Shown here: in pieces, positions 27,447-38,935 of the stretch
Layout: the number at the start of each line of letters is the position of its first letter
Position numbering within the stretch: position 1 is the first letter of the stretch
From: Calliopsis andreniformis
Taxonomy: Eukaryota > Arthropoda > Insecta > Hymenoptera > Andrenidae
Direction: 5' to 3'
Assembly (NCBI RefSeq): GCF_051401765.1
Contig: NW_027480438.1
Location: 4,588,001 to 4,652,000 of the forward strand
Length of the DNA: 64,000 nucleotides
Position numbers and translations under genes: made by a program
The notes under the pieces: generated by a model
What the model saw: the letters and a program-made list of their open reading frames with translations, nothing else
Told to the model about the DNA's origin: nothing
Databases searched by the model: none

Positions 27447-30400
27447 TTCAATCCTCAATGCTCAATCCTCAATCCTCAATCCTCAGTCCCCAATCCTCAA
27501 TCATCAATCCCCAAACCTCAATCCTCAACCGTCAGCCCTCGTCCTCAGTCCTCAACCCTCAATCCTCAACCCTCAGCCCGCATCCTCCATCCTCAATCCT
27601 CAATCCTCAATCCTCAATCTTCAATCCTCAATACTCAATCTTCGACCCTCAATCCTCAACACTCAATCCTCAATCCTCAATCCTCAGTCATGAATACTCA
27701 ATCTTCAATACTCAATCCTCCATCCTCAATCCTCAATCCTCAATCTTCAATCCTCAATCCTCAATCCTCATTCCTCAAACCTCAATCCTCAACCCTCAGT
27801 CCTCATCCTCAATTCTCAATCCTCAATCCTCAATCCTCAATTCTCAAACTTCAATCCTCAATAATCAACCTCCAATCCTAGAACCTCAATCCCCAATCCT
27901 CAATCCTTAATCCTCAATCTTCAATCCTCAATCCCCAGTCCTCAATCTTCAATCCTCAATGCTCAATCCTCAATCCTCAATCCTCAGTCCTCAGTCCTCA
28001 ATCCTCAATCCTCAAACCTCAATCCTCAACCGTCAGTCCTCGTCCTCTACCCTCAAACCTCAATCCTCAATCCTCAATCTTCAGTCATCAATACTCAATC
28101 TTCAATCCTCAATTCTCAATCCTCAATCCTCAATCCTCAATCCTCAATGTTCAACACACAACCCTCAACCATCAATTATCAATACTCAACCATCAATCCT
28201 CAATTCTCAATACTCAATAGAATATCCTGAATTCTCATGGTTCAATACTCAATCCACAATATTCAATAATCAAATCTCAATCCACAAACATCAATTCTCA
28301 ACACTCTATCCTCAACACTCAGTCCCCTCCCTTCAATCATCCATCCTCAATCCGCAATCCTCATGCGTCAATCCTCAATCCTCAATCCTCAACCCTCAAC
28401 TCTCAGTCCTCAAACCTCAATCCCGAATCCTCAATCCTGAATTCTCAATCTTCAGCCCTCAGTCCTCACCAATCAATTGTCAATCCACAATCTTCAATAG
28501 AATATCCTCAATTCACAGTTTTCAATACTCAATCCCCATTCTTCAATCTTCAAATCTCAAAACACAAACATCAATTCCCATCACGCAACCCTCAACACTC
28601 AGTCGTCAATCATCAATCCTCAATCCTCAGTCCTCAATCTTCAATCTCCAATACTAAATCTTCAATCCTCAATCCTCAATTCTCAATCCTCAATATTCAA
28701 CAAACAACCCTGAACCATCAATTCTCAATACTCAACCATCAATCCTCAAATCTCAATACTCAATAGAATATCCGGAATTCTCATGGTTCAATACTCAATC
28801 CACAATATTCAATAATCAATTCTCAATCCTCAAACATCATTTCTCAACACTCAATCCTCAACGCTCAGTTCTCTCTATTCAATCCTCCATCCACAATCCT
28901 CTATCCTCAAGCGTCAATCCTCAATCCTCAATCCTCAATACTCAATCTTCAATCCTCAATAATCAATCTCCAATCCTAGATCCTCAATCCCCAATCCTCA
29001 ATCGTTAATCCTCAAATTTCATTCCTCAATCCCCAGTGCTCAATCCACAATACTCAATCTTCAATCCTCAATCCTCAATCCTCAATACACAATCCTCAAT
29101 CCTCAATATTCAACACACAACCCTCAACCATCAATTCTCAATACTCAACCATCAATCCTCAATTCTCAATACTCAACGGAATATCCTGAATTCTCATGGT
29201 TCAATACTCAATCCACAATATTCAATAATCAAATCTCAATCCTCAAACATCAGTTCTCAACACTCAATCCTCACACTCAGTCCTCTCTCTTCGATCCTCC
29301 ATCCTCAATCGTCTATCCTCAAGCGCCAATCCTCAATCCTCAGTCCTCATCCCTCAATCCTCAGACCTCAAACCTCAATACCGTATCCTCAATCCTGAAT
29401 GTTCAATCTTCATCCCTCAGTCCGCAACATTCAATTGTCAATCCTCAATCCACAATAGAATATCCTCAATTCACAGTTTTCGATACTCAATCCCCAATCT
29501 TCAATCTTCAAGTTTCAATCCACAAACATCAATTCTCATCACTCAACCCTCAACACTCAGTCCTCAATCCTCAACCCTCAGACCTCATCCTCAATTCTCA
29601 ATTCTCTATCCTCAATCCTCAATTCTCAATCTTCAATCCTCAATATTCAACACACAACCCGTAACCATCAATCCTCAATACTCAACCTTCAATCCTCAAA
29701 TCTCAATACTCAATAGTATATCCGGAATTCTCATGGTTCAATACTCAATCCACAATATTCAATAATCAAATCTCAATCCTCAAACATCAATTCTCAACAC
29801 TCAATCCTCAGTACTCAGTCCTCCCTCTTCAATCCTCCATCCTCAATCCTCTATCCTCAAGCGTCAATCCTCAACCTTCAATCATCATCCCACAATCCTC
29901 AGACCTCAAATCACAATTCCGAATCCTCAATCGTGAATGCTCAATCTTCATCCCACAGGCCGCAACAATCAATTGTCAATCCTCAATCCTCAATAGAGTA
30001 TCCTCAATTCACAGTTTTCAATACTCAATCCCCAATCTTCAATCTTCAAATCTCAATCCACAGACATCAATTCTCATCACTCAACCCTCAACACTCAGTC
30101 CTCAATCTTCAGTCCTCAATCCTCAATCCTCAATCCTCAATCATCAATCCTCAATACCCAATCCTCAGTCATCAATCCTCAATCATCAATACTCAATCCT
30201 CAATCATCAATCCTCAATCCTCAATCCTCAATCCTCATTCCTCTATCCTCAATCCTCAACCCTCAGTCCTCAGCCTCAATTCTCAATTCTCAATTCTCAA
30301 TCCTCAATCCTCAATCTTCAATCCTCAATAATCAATCTCCTATCCTAGATCCTCAATCCCCAATACTCTATCATTAATCCTCAATATTCAATCCTCTATC

Positions 30401-31496
30401 CCCAGTCCACAATCTTCAATCCCCAAAGCTCAATAATCAATCCTCAATCCTCAGTCCTCAATCGTCAATCATCAGTCCACAATCTTCAATACTCAATCCT
30501 CAATCCTCAATCCTCAATCCTCAGTCATCAATCCTCAATCTTCAATACTCAATCCTAAATCCTCAAACCTGAATCCTCAACCCTCAATCCTCATTCCTCA
30601 AACCTCAATCCTCAACCCTCAGTCCTCATCCTCAATTCTCAATTCACAATCATCAATCCTCAATCCACAATCTTCAATCCTCAATAATCAATCTGCTATC
30701 CTAGATCCTCAATCCCCAATACACTATCATTAATCCTCAATATTCAATCCTCTATCCCCAGTCCTCAATCTTCAATCCCCAAAGCTCAATAATCAATCCT
30801 CAATCCGCAGTCCTCAATCCTCAATCCTCAGTCCTCAATCCTCAATCCTCAATACTCAAACATCAATCCTCAACCGTCAGTCCTCGTCCTCAATCCTCAA
30901 CCCTCAATCCTCAATCCTCAGTCTTCAATCCTCAATCCTCAATGCTCAATCCTCAATCGTCAATCCTCAATCCCCAATCGTCAATCTTCAATCCTCAATC
31001 CCCAATACTCAATCCTCAATCCTCAATCTTCAATCCTCCATACTCAATCTTCAATCCTCAATCCTCAATCATCAATCCTCAATCCCCAATCCTCAGTCAT
31101 CAATCCTCAATCTTCAATACTCAATCCTCAATCATCAATCCTCAATCCTCAATCCTCAATCCTCATTCCTCTATCCTCAATCCTCAACCCTCAGTCCTCA
31201 GCCTCAATTCTCAATTCTCAATTCTCAATCCTCAATCCTCAATCTTCAATCCTCAATAATCAATCTCCTATCCTAGATCCTCAATCCCCAATACTCTATC
31301 CTTAATCCTCAATATTCAATCGTCTATCCCCAGTCCACAATCTTCAATCCCCAAAGCTCAATAATCAATCCTCAATCCTCAGTCCTCAATCGCCAATCAT
31401 CAGTCCACAATCTTCAATACTCAATCCTCAATCCTCAATCCTCAATCCTCAATCCTCAATCCTCAATCATCAATCCTCAATCTTCAATACTCAATT
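27447..31496. repeat. 3.9-kb block, copy C (with 126 bp more than copy A)
   Basis: This copy restores the 950 bp missing from copy B. A-B composites lie at 28216-28607, 29175-29565 and 29712-30103, with a lone A at 28762. The offset to copy A is 6,898 up to about 30.47 kb and 7,024 from about 30.6 kb, so copy C holds 126 bp (18 heptamers) that copies A and B both lack. The comparable segment near 18.88 kb also has this stretch, so A and B share a deletion. Confidence 0.83.
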
Positions 31497-33653
31497 CTCA
31501 ATCCTCAATCCTCAATCCTGAATCGTCAGTCCTCATTCTTCAATCCTCAATACCCAATCCTCAATCCTCAATCCTCAATCCTCCATCCTCAATTCTCAAT
31601 CCTCAATCGTCTGTCCTCAGTCGTCAAACCTCAACCCTCAACCCTCAGCCCTCATCCTCAATACTCAATCCTGAATCCTCAATCCTCAATCTTCAATCCT
31701 CAATACTCAGTCTTCAAGCCTCAATCCTCAATCCTCAATCCCCAGTCCGCAATCCTCAATCATCAATCATCAGTCTTCAATACTCAATCCTCAATCCTCA
31801 ATCCTCAATCCTCAATAATCAATCTTCAATCCTCAATCCTCAACCCTCAATCCTCAATCCTCAACCCTCAGTCATCAATCCTCAATCTTCAATACTCAAT
31901 CGTCAATCCTCAGTCCTCAATTCTCAATCCTCAATCCTCGTTCCTCAAACCTCAATCGTCAATCCTCAGCCTTCATCCTCAATTCTCAATTCTCAATCCT
32001 CAAACCTCAATCTTCAATCCTCAATACTCAATCCTCAATCCTCAATACTCAACCATCAATCCTCAATTCTCAATACTCAATAGAATATCCTGAATTCTCA
32101 GTATTCAATACTCAAACCTCAATCCTCAACCCTCAGCCCGCATCCTCCATTCTCAATCCTCAATCCTCAAACCTCAATCTTCAATCCTCAATACTCAATC
32201 TTCGATTCTCAATCCTCAATCTTCAATCCTCAATCCCAATCCTCAATCTTCAATCCTCAATCCTCAATCCTCAGTCCTCAATCCTCAATCCTTAATCATC
32301 AATCCTCAATCTTCAACACTCAATCCTCAATCCTCAATCATCAATCTTCAATCCTCAATCCTCAGTCCTCGATTCTCAATCCTCAATCCTCAATCATCAA
32401 TCCTCAATCTTCAACACTCAATCCTCTATCCCCAATCCTCAATCCTCAATCCTCAATCATCGATCCTCAATCTTCAATACTCAATCCTCAATCCTCAATC
32501 CTCAATCCTCAATACTGAACCATCAATCCTCAATCCTCAATACTCAACAGAATATCCTGAATTCTCAGTATTCAATACTCAAACCTCAATCCTCAATCCT
32601 CAACCCTCAATCCTCAATCCTCAGTCATGAATACTCAATCTACAATACTCAATCCTCAATCCTCGGTCCTCAATCCTCAATCCTCAATCCTCAATCCTCA
32701 ATCCTCATTCCCCATACCTCAACCGTCAACCCTCAGTCCTCAACCTCAATTCTCAATTCTCAATCCAGAATCCTCAATTCTCAGTCTTCAATCCTCTATA
32801 ATCAATCTCCAATCCTAGATCCTCAATCCCCAATCCTCAATCCTTAATCCAGAATCTTCAATCCTCAATCCCCAGTCCTCAATCTTCAATCCTCAATGCT
32901 CAATCCTCAATCCTCAATCCTCAGTCCCCAATCCTCAATCATCAATCCCCAAACCTCAATCCTCAACCGTCAGTCCTCGTCCTCAATCCTCAACCCTCAA
33001 TCCTCAACCCTCAGCCCGCATCCTCCATCCTCAATCCTCAATCCTCAATCCTCAATCTTCAATCCTCAATACTCAATCTTCGATCCTCAATCCTCAACAC
33101 TCAATCCTCAATCCTCAATCCTCAGTCATGAATACTCAATCTTCAATACTCAATCCTCAATCCTCAATCCTCAATCCTCAATCTTCAATCCTCAATCCTC
33201 AATCCTCATTCCTCAAACCTCAATTCTCAACCCTCAGTCCTCATCCTCAATTCTCAATCCTCAATCCTCAATCCTCAATTCTCAGACTTCAATCCTCAAT
33301 AATCAACCTCCAATCCTAGAACCTCAATCCCCAATCCTCAATCCTTAATCCTCAATCTTCAATCCTCAATCCCCAGTCCTCAATCTTCAATCCTCAATGC
33401 TCAATCCTCAATCCTCAATCCTCAGTCCTCAATCCTCAATCCTCAATCCTCAAAACTCAATCCTCAACCGTCAGTCCTCGTCCTCTACCCTCAAACCTCA
33501 ATCCTCAATCCTCAATCTTCAGTCATCAATACTCAATCTTCAATCCTCAATTCTCAATCCTCAATCCTCAATCCTCAATCCTCAATGTTCAACACACAAC
33601 CCTCAACCATCAATTATCAATACTCAACCATCAATCCTCAATTCTCAATACTC
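31497..33653. repeat. Partial fourth block, copy of 19.7-21.3 kb
   Basis: From about 31.6 kb this segment follows 19.69 kb onward. From 32627 to about 33616 it follows 20291-21280 with an offset of 12,336. Just before the module A at 33654 it switches to match 22277 onward (offset 11,377), a skip of 959 bp (137 heptamers). This is a different deletion from the 950-bp one in copy B. Confidence 0.8.
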
Positions 33654-34044
33654 AACGGAATATCCTGAATTCTCATGGATCAATACTCAATCCACAATAT
33701 TCAATAATCAAATCTCAATCCTCAAACATCAGTTCTCAACACTCAATCCTCACACTCAGTCCTCTCTCTTCGATCCTCCATCCTCAATCGTCTATCCTCA
33801 AGCGCCAATCCTCAATCCTCAGTCCTCATCCCTCAATCCTCAGACCTCAAACCTCAATTCCGTATCCTCAATCCTGAATGCTCAATCTTCATCCCTCAGT
33901 CCGCAACAATCAGTTGCCAATCCTCAGTGCTCAATAGAATATCATCAGTTCACAGTTTTCAATACTCAATCACCAATCTTCATTCTTCAAATCTCAATCC
34001 ACAAACATCAACTCTCATCACTCTACCCTCAACACTCAGTCATC
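33654..34044. repeat. A-B composite module at the domain boundary
   Basis: Module A begins AACGGAATATCCTG, the form also found at 22277 and 29175. The stretch CTCACACTCAGTCCTCTCTC to CAAGCGCCAATCC matches those copies. Module B is instead of the CAGTTGCC/AATAGAATATCATC subtype of 795-1186 and 3737-4128, so this composite is itself a mixture of two subtypes. It is the last composite of the domain-1 kind before domain-2 phrases begin. Confidence 0.75.
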
Positions 34045-34723
34045 AATCTTCAATCCTAAATCCTCAATCCTCAAACTTCAATCCTCAATACTCAATCTTC
34101 AATCCTCAATCCTCAATCCTCAATCCTCAAACCTCACTCCTCAACCGTCAGTCCTCGTCCTCAATCCTCAAACCTCAACCCTCAATCCTCAATCTTCAAT
34201 CATCAATACTCAATCTTCAATCCTCAATCCTCAATCCTCAATCCTCAATCCTCAATCCTCAATCTTCTATCTTCAATCCCCAATCCTCTATCATCAATCC
34301 TCAATTCTCAATCCTCAATCCTCAACCCTCAACCCTCAATCTTCAATCCTCAATACTCAATCTTCAATCTTCAATCCTCAATTCTCAATCCTCAATCCTC
34401 AATCCTCAATCCTCAATCCTCAATCTTCAATCCTCATTACTCAATCTTCAATCCTCATTTGTCAATTCTCAATCCTCAATCCTCAATCCTCAGTCATCAA
34501 TCCTCAATTCTCAGTCTTCAATCCTCAGTACTCAATCTGCAATCTTCAATCCTCAATCCACAATCCTCAATCCTCAATCCGCAATCCTCAATCTTCAATC
34601 CTCAATACTCAATCTTCAATCGTCAATCCTCAATCCTAAAATCCTCAATCCTCAATATTCAACACACAACCCTCAACCACCAATTCTCAATACTCAACCA
34701 ACAATGCTCAATCCTCAATACTC

Positions 34724-34835
34724 AATAGAATATCCTGAATTCTCAGTTTTCAATACCCAATCCTCAATCTTCAATATTCAAGTCTCCATCCACAAACATC
34801 TATCCTCATCACTCAACCCTCAACACTCAGTCCTC
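34724..34835. repeat. C module (A/B chimera, 112 bp)
   Basis: The first 20 bases or so follow module A (AATAGAATATCCTGAATTC) and the remainder follows module B (CAGTTTTCAATAC, then CATCACTCAACCC). The length equals that of A and B. This copy also has private changes such as TTCAAGTCTCC. Confidence 0.8.
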
Positions 34836-35326
34836 AATCTTCAATCCTCAATCCTCAATCCTCAATCCTCAATCCTCAAACCTCAATCCTCAATACTCAA
34901 CACACAACCCTCAACCATCAATCCTCAATACTCAACACACAACCCTCAACCATCAATCCTCAATACTCAACCATCAATACTCACTTCTCAATACTCAATA
35001 GAATATCCTGAATTCTCATGTTTCAATACTCAATCCACAATATTCAATAATCAAATCTCAATCCTCAAACATCAATTCTCAACACTCAATCCTCCGCACT
35101 CAGTCCTCTCTCTTCAATCCTCCATCCTCATTCCTCAATCCTCAAGAGTCAACCCTCAATCCTCAATCCTCAAACCTCAATTCTCAGCCCTCAAACCTCA
35201 ATTCCGAATCCACAATCTTCAATACTCAATCCTCAATCCTAAAATCCTCAATCCTCAGTATTCAACACTCAACCCTCAATCATCAATCCTGAATACTCAA
35301 CCATCAATGCTCAATTCTCAATGCTC

Positions 35327-35438
35327 AACAGAATATCCTGAATTCTCAGTTTTCAATACTCAATCCCCAATCTTCAATCTTCAAAGCTCAATCCACAAGC
35401 ATCAATTCTCATCACCCAACCCTCAGCACTCAGTCATC
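35327..35438. repeat. C module (A/B chimera, 112 bp)
   Basis: At the 11 positions where representative A and B modules differ, this copy has the A base at the first two and the B base at the other nine. That places a single switch point between about base 19 and base 22. The same arrangement, with shared private changes (TCAAAGCTC, CATCACCCAACCC, CAGCACTCAG), is at 41304-41415, 46646-46757, 47375-47486, 50010-50121, 52910-53021 and 56260-56371; the last has CACACAACCC in place of CACCCAACCC. Confidence 0.85.
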
Positions 35439-37230
35439 AATCTTCAATCCTCAATCCTCAATTCTCAGTCCTCAATACTCAATCCTCAATCGTCAATCCT
35501 CAATCCCCAATCCTCAATCATCAATCCTCAATCCTCAATCCTCAATCCTCAATCCTCAATCCTCAATATTCAGTCCTCAATACTCAATCTTCAATCCTCA
35601 ATATTCAGCCCTCAGTCCTCAACAATCAATTGTCAATCCTCAATCCTCAATAGCATATACTCAATTCACAGTTTTCAATACTCAATCACCATTCTTCAAT
35701 CTTCAAATCTCAATACACAAGCATCAATTCTCATCACTCAACCCTCAACACTCAGTCCTCAATCTTCAATCCTCAATCCTCAAACCTCAATCTTCAATCC
35801 TCAATACACAATCTTCAATCCTCAATCCTCAATCCTCAGTCCTCAATACTCAATCCTCAATCGTCAATCCTCAATCCCCAATCCTCAATCTTCAATCCTC
35901 AATCCTCAATCCTCAGTCCGCAATCCTCAATCATCAATCCTCAATCTTCAATACTCAATCCTCAGCCCTCAATCCTCAATCCTCAATACTCAACATTCAA
36001 TCCTCCATACTCAATCTTCAATCCTCAATCCTCAATCATCAATCCTCAATCCTCAATCCTCAGTCATCAATCCTCAATCTTCAATACTCAATCCTCAATC
36101 CTCAATCCTCAATCCTCAATCCTCAGTCCTCAATCCACAATCATCAATCCTCAATCTTCAATACTCAATCCTCAATCCTCATTCCTCAATCCTCAATCCT
36201 CAATCCTCAATCCTCAACCCTCAGCCCTCATCCTCAATCCTCAATTCTGAATCCTCAATCCTCAATCTTCAATCCTCAATACTCAGTCTTCAATCCTCAA
36301 CCCTCAATCCTCAATCCTCAGTCCTCAATCCACAATCATCAATCCTCAATCTTCAATACTCAATCCTCAATTCTCAATTCTCAATCCTCAATCCTCAATA
36401 CTCAATCTTCAATCCTCAATCCTCAATCCTCAATCCTCAACCCTCAGCCCTATCCCTCAATCCCCAATCCTGAATCCTCAATACTCAATGTTCAATCCTC
36501 AATACTCAGTCTTCAATCATCAATCCTCAATACTCAATCCTCAATCCTCAATCCTGAATCATCAATCCTAAATCCTCAATCATCAACCTTCAATCCTCAA
36601 TACTCAATCTTCAATCCTCAATACTCAATCCTCAATACTCAATCCTCAATATTCAACACACAACCATCAACCATCAATTCTGAATACTCAACCATCAATC
36701 CTCAATTCTCAATACTCAATAGGATATCCTGAATTCTCATGATTCAATACTCAATCCACAATATTCAATAATCAAATCTCGATACTCAAACATCAATTCT
36801 CAACACTCAATCCTCAACACTCAGTCCTCTCACTTCAATCCTCCATCCTCAGCCCTCTATCCTCAAGCGTCAATCCTCAATCCTCAACCCTCAGTCATCA
36901 ATCCTCAATCTTCAATACTCAATCCTCAATCCTCAATCCTCAATCCTCAATCCTCAGTACTCAATCCACAATCATCAATCCTCAATCTTCAATACTCAAT
37001 CCTCAATCCTCAATCCTCAATCCTCAATACTCAATCTTCAATCCTCAATCCTCAATCCTCAATCCTCAATCCTCAACCCTCAGCCTTCATCCTCAATCCT
37101 CAATTCTGAATCCTCAATCCTCAATCCTCAACCCTCAGCCCTATCCCTCAATCCTCAATCCTGAGTCCTCAATCCTCAATGTTCAATCCTCAATACTCAG
37201 TCTTCAATCATCAATCCTCAATACTCAATA

Positions 37231-37313
37231 CTCAATCCTCAATCCTCAATCCTCAATCCTCAATCCTCAATCCTCAATCCTCAATCCTCAATCCTCAATC
37301 CTCAATCCTCAAT
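37231..37313. repeat. Longest pure TCAATCC run noticed (about 83 nt)
   Basis: Nearly twelve exact units follow one another without a substitution. A similar run of about 82 nt lies at 42553-42634. Both end at the same AATATTCAAAACACAACC phrase, so they are probably copies of one homogeneous tract. Such runs are the least diverged heptamer DNA in the window. Confidence 0.85.
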
Positions 37314-38935
37314 ATTCAAAACACAACCCTCAACCATCAATCCTCAATACTCAATCATCAATCCTCAATTCTCAATACTCAATGGAATATCCTCAATTCT
37401 CATGTTTCAATACTCAATCCACAATACTCAATAATCAAATCTCAATCCTCGATCATCAATTCTCAACGCTCAATCCTCAACACTCAGTCCTCTCTCTTCA
37501 ATCTTCCATCCTCAATCCTCTATCCTCAAGCGTCAATCCTCAATCCTCAATCCTCAACCCTCAATCCTCAGCCCTCAAACATCAATGTTCAACCCTCAGT
37601 CCTCGTCCTCAATCCACAACACTCAATCCACAATCTTCCATCCTCAATACTCAATCTTCAATCCTCAATCCTTAATACTCAATCCTCAATCCTCATTCTT
37701 CAATCCTCAATACCCAATCCTCAATCCTCAATCCTCAGTCATCAATCCTCAATCTTCAATACTCAATCCTCAATCCTCAATCCTCAATCCTCAATCCTCA
37801 GTCCTCAATCCACAATCATCAATCCTCAATCTTCAATACTCAATCCTCAATCCTCATTCCTCAATCCTCAATCCTCAATCCTCAATCCTCAACCCTCAGC
37901 CCTCATCCTCAATCCTCAATTCTGAATCCTCAATCCTCAATCTTCAATCCTCAATACTCAGTCTTCAATCCTCAACACTCAATCCTCAATCCTCAATACT
38001 CAATCTTCAATCCTCAATCCTCAATCCTCAATCCTCAACCCTCAGCCCTCATCCTCAATCCTCAATCCTGAATCCTCAATCCTCAATGTTCAGTCCTCAA
38101 TACTCAGTCTTCAATCATCAATCCTCAATACTCAATACTCAATCCTCAATCCTCAATCCTGAATCATCAATCCTCAATCCTCAATCATCAACCTTCATTC
38201 CTCAATACTCAACCTTCAATCCTCAATACTCAATCCTCAATATTCAACACACAACCATCAACCATCAATTCTGAATACTCAACCATCAATCCTCAATTCT
38301 CAATACTCAATAGAATATCCTGAATTCTCATGGTTCAATACTCAATCCACAATATTCAATAATCAAATCTCGATCCTCAAACATCAATTTTCAACACTCA
38401 ATCCTCAACACTCAGTCCTCTCACTTCAATCCTCCATATTCAGTCCTCTATCCTCAAGCGTCAATCCTCAATCCTCAATCCTCATCCCTCAATCCTCAGA
38501 CATCAAACCTCAATTCCGAATCCTCAATCCTGAATGCTCAATCCTCATCCCTCAGCCTGCAACAATCCGTTGCCAATCCTCAATGCTCAATAGAATATCA
38601 TCAACTCACAGTTTTCAATACTCAATCCCCAATCTTCAATCTTCAAGTCTCAATCCACAAACATCAACTCTCATCACTCTACCCTCAACACTCAGTCCTC
38701 AATCTTCAATCCTCAATCCTCAATCCTCAAACTCCAATCCTCAATACTCAATCTTCAATCCTCAATCCTCAATTCTCAATTCTCAATCCTCAATCCTCAA
38801 TCCTCAATCCTCAATCCCCAATCCCCAATCCTCAATCATCAGTCCTCAATCCTCAATCCTCAATCCTCAATCGTCAATCCTCAATCCCCAATCCTCTATC
38901 TTCAATCCTCAATCCTCAATCCTCAATCCTCCATC
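37300..38935. repeat. 1,635-bp tandem duplication, copy 1
   Basis: The segment from the AATATTCAAAACACAACC phrase to CCTCCATCCTC recurs immediately downstream with an offset of 1,635. The 690-bp stretch 37585-38274 reads identically in translation to 39220-39909. It contains an A-B composite at 38309-38700. An A variant at 37381 lacks the EcoRI-type GAATTC because it reads CCTCAATTC. Confidence 0.88.

Larger units (their letters stand above)
1..33653. repeat. Array domain 1 (first-half variant vocabulary)
   Basis: This half is marked by a recurrent phrase, CCCCAAAGCTCAATAATC, at about 17, 5134, 8497, 9401, 9973, 14624, 16521, 17917, 19113, 23524, 23753, 24326, 26498, 26728, 27300, 30423, 30776 and 31348. 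I did not see it after 31.4 kb. A second marker is CTATCCTAGATCC just upstream of it. A short module-A derivative (GAATTCTCAGTATTC followed by CTCAAACCTC) also belongs to this half, for example near 2470, 2935, 5861, 6330, 15342, 20230, 32082 and 32551. The chimeric C module of the second half was not seen here. Confidence 0.8.
33927..36473 (+). other. Longest forward open frame (848 codons), judged non-coding
   Basis: An ATG-started frame stays open for 848 codons. The translation is only degenerate S-I-L-N-P-Q-S heptads from end to end, with no signal peptide, membrane segment, folded domain or change of composition at its ends. Another frame is open across 33397-34059, overlapping it, and a third frame is open across 34459-34728. 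TCAATCC has no stop in any forward frame, so long open frames arise by chance wherever TAA, TAG and TGA variants are missing in that register. Coding function is not supported. A low-complexity repeat protein cannot be ruled out without RNA or peptide data. Confidence 0.85.
34045..37299. repeat. Domain-2 mosaic segment
   Basis: Heptamer array holding C chimeras at 34724-34835 and 35327-35438, an A module at 34997, and a B module at about 35613-35760 with its CAATTG-containing phrase. The stretch of about 35.9-36.9 kb recurs near 42.9-43.8 kb (offset 6,996 around 36.47 kb). The longest uninterrupted run of exact TCAATCC units noticed in the window starts near the right edge, at 37231. Confidence 0.7.

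Noticed and set aside
34635..34646. CCTAAAATCC phrase as a polyadenylation or promoter signal
   Set aside because: It is a single-unit register slip copied with the surrounding blocks, with no coding or transcript context.
33927..36473. Long forward open frames (up to 848 codons) as genes for a serine/asparagine/glutamine-rich protein
   Set aside because: The repeat unit has no forward stop, so open frames are expected by chance. They overlap in different frames, encode only the heptad S-I-L-N-P-Q-S, and begin and end at random ATG/TTG/GTG or TAA/TAG/TGA variants.
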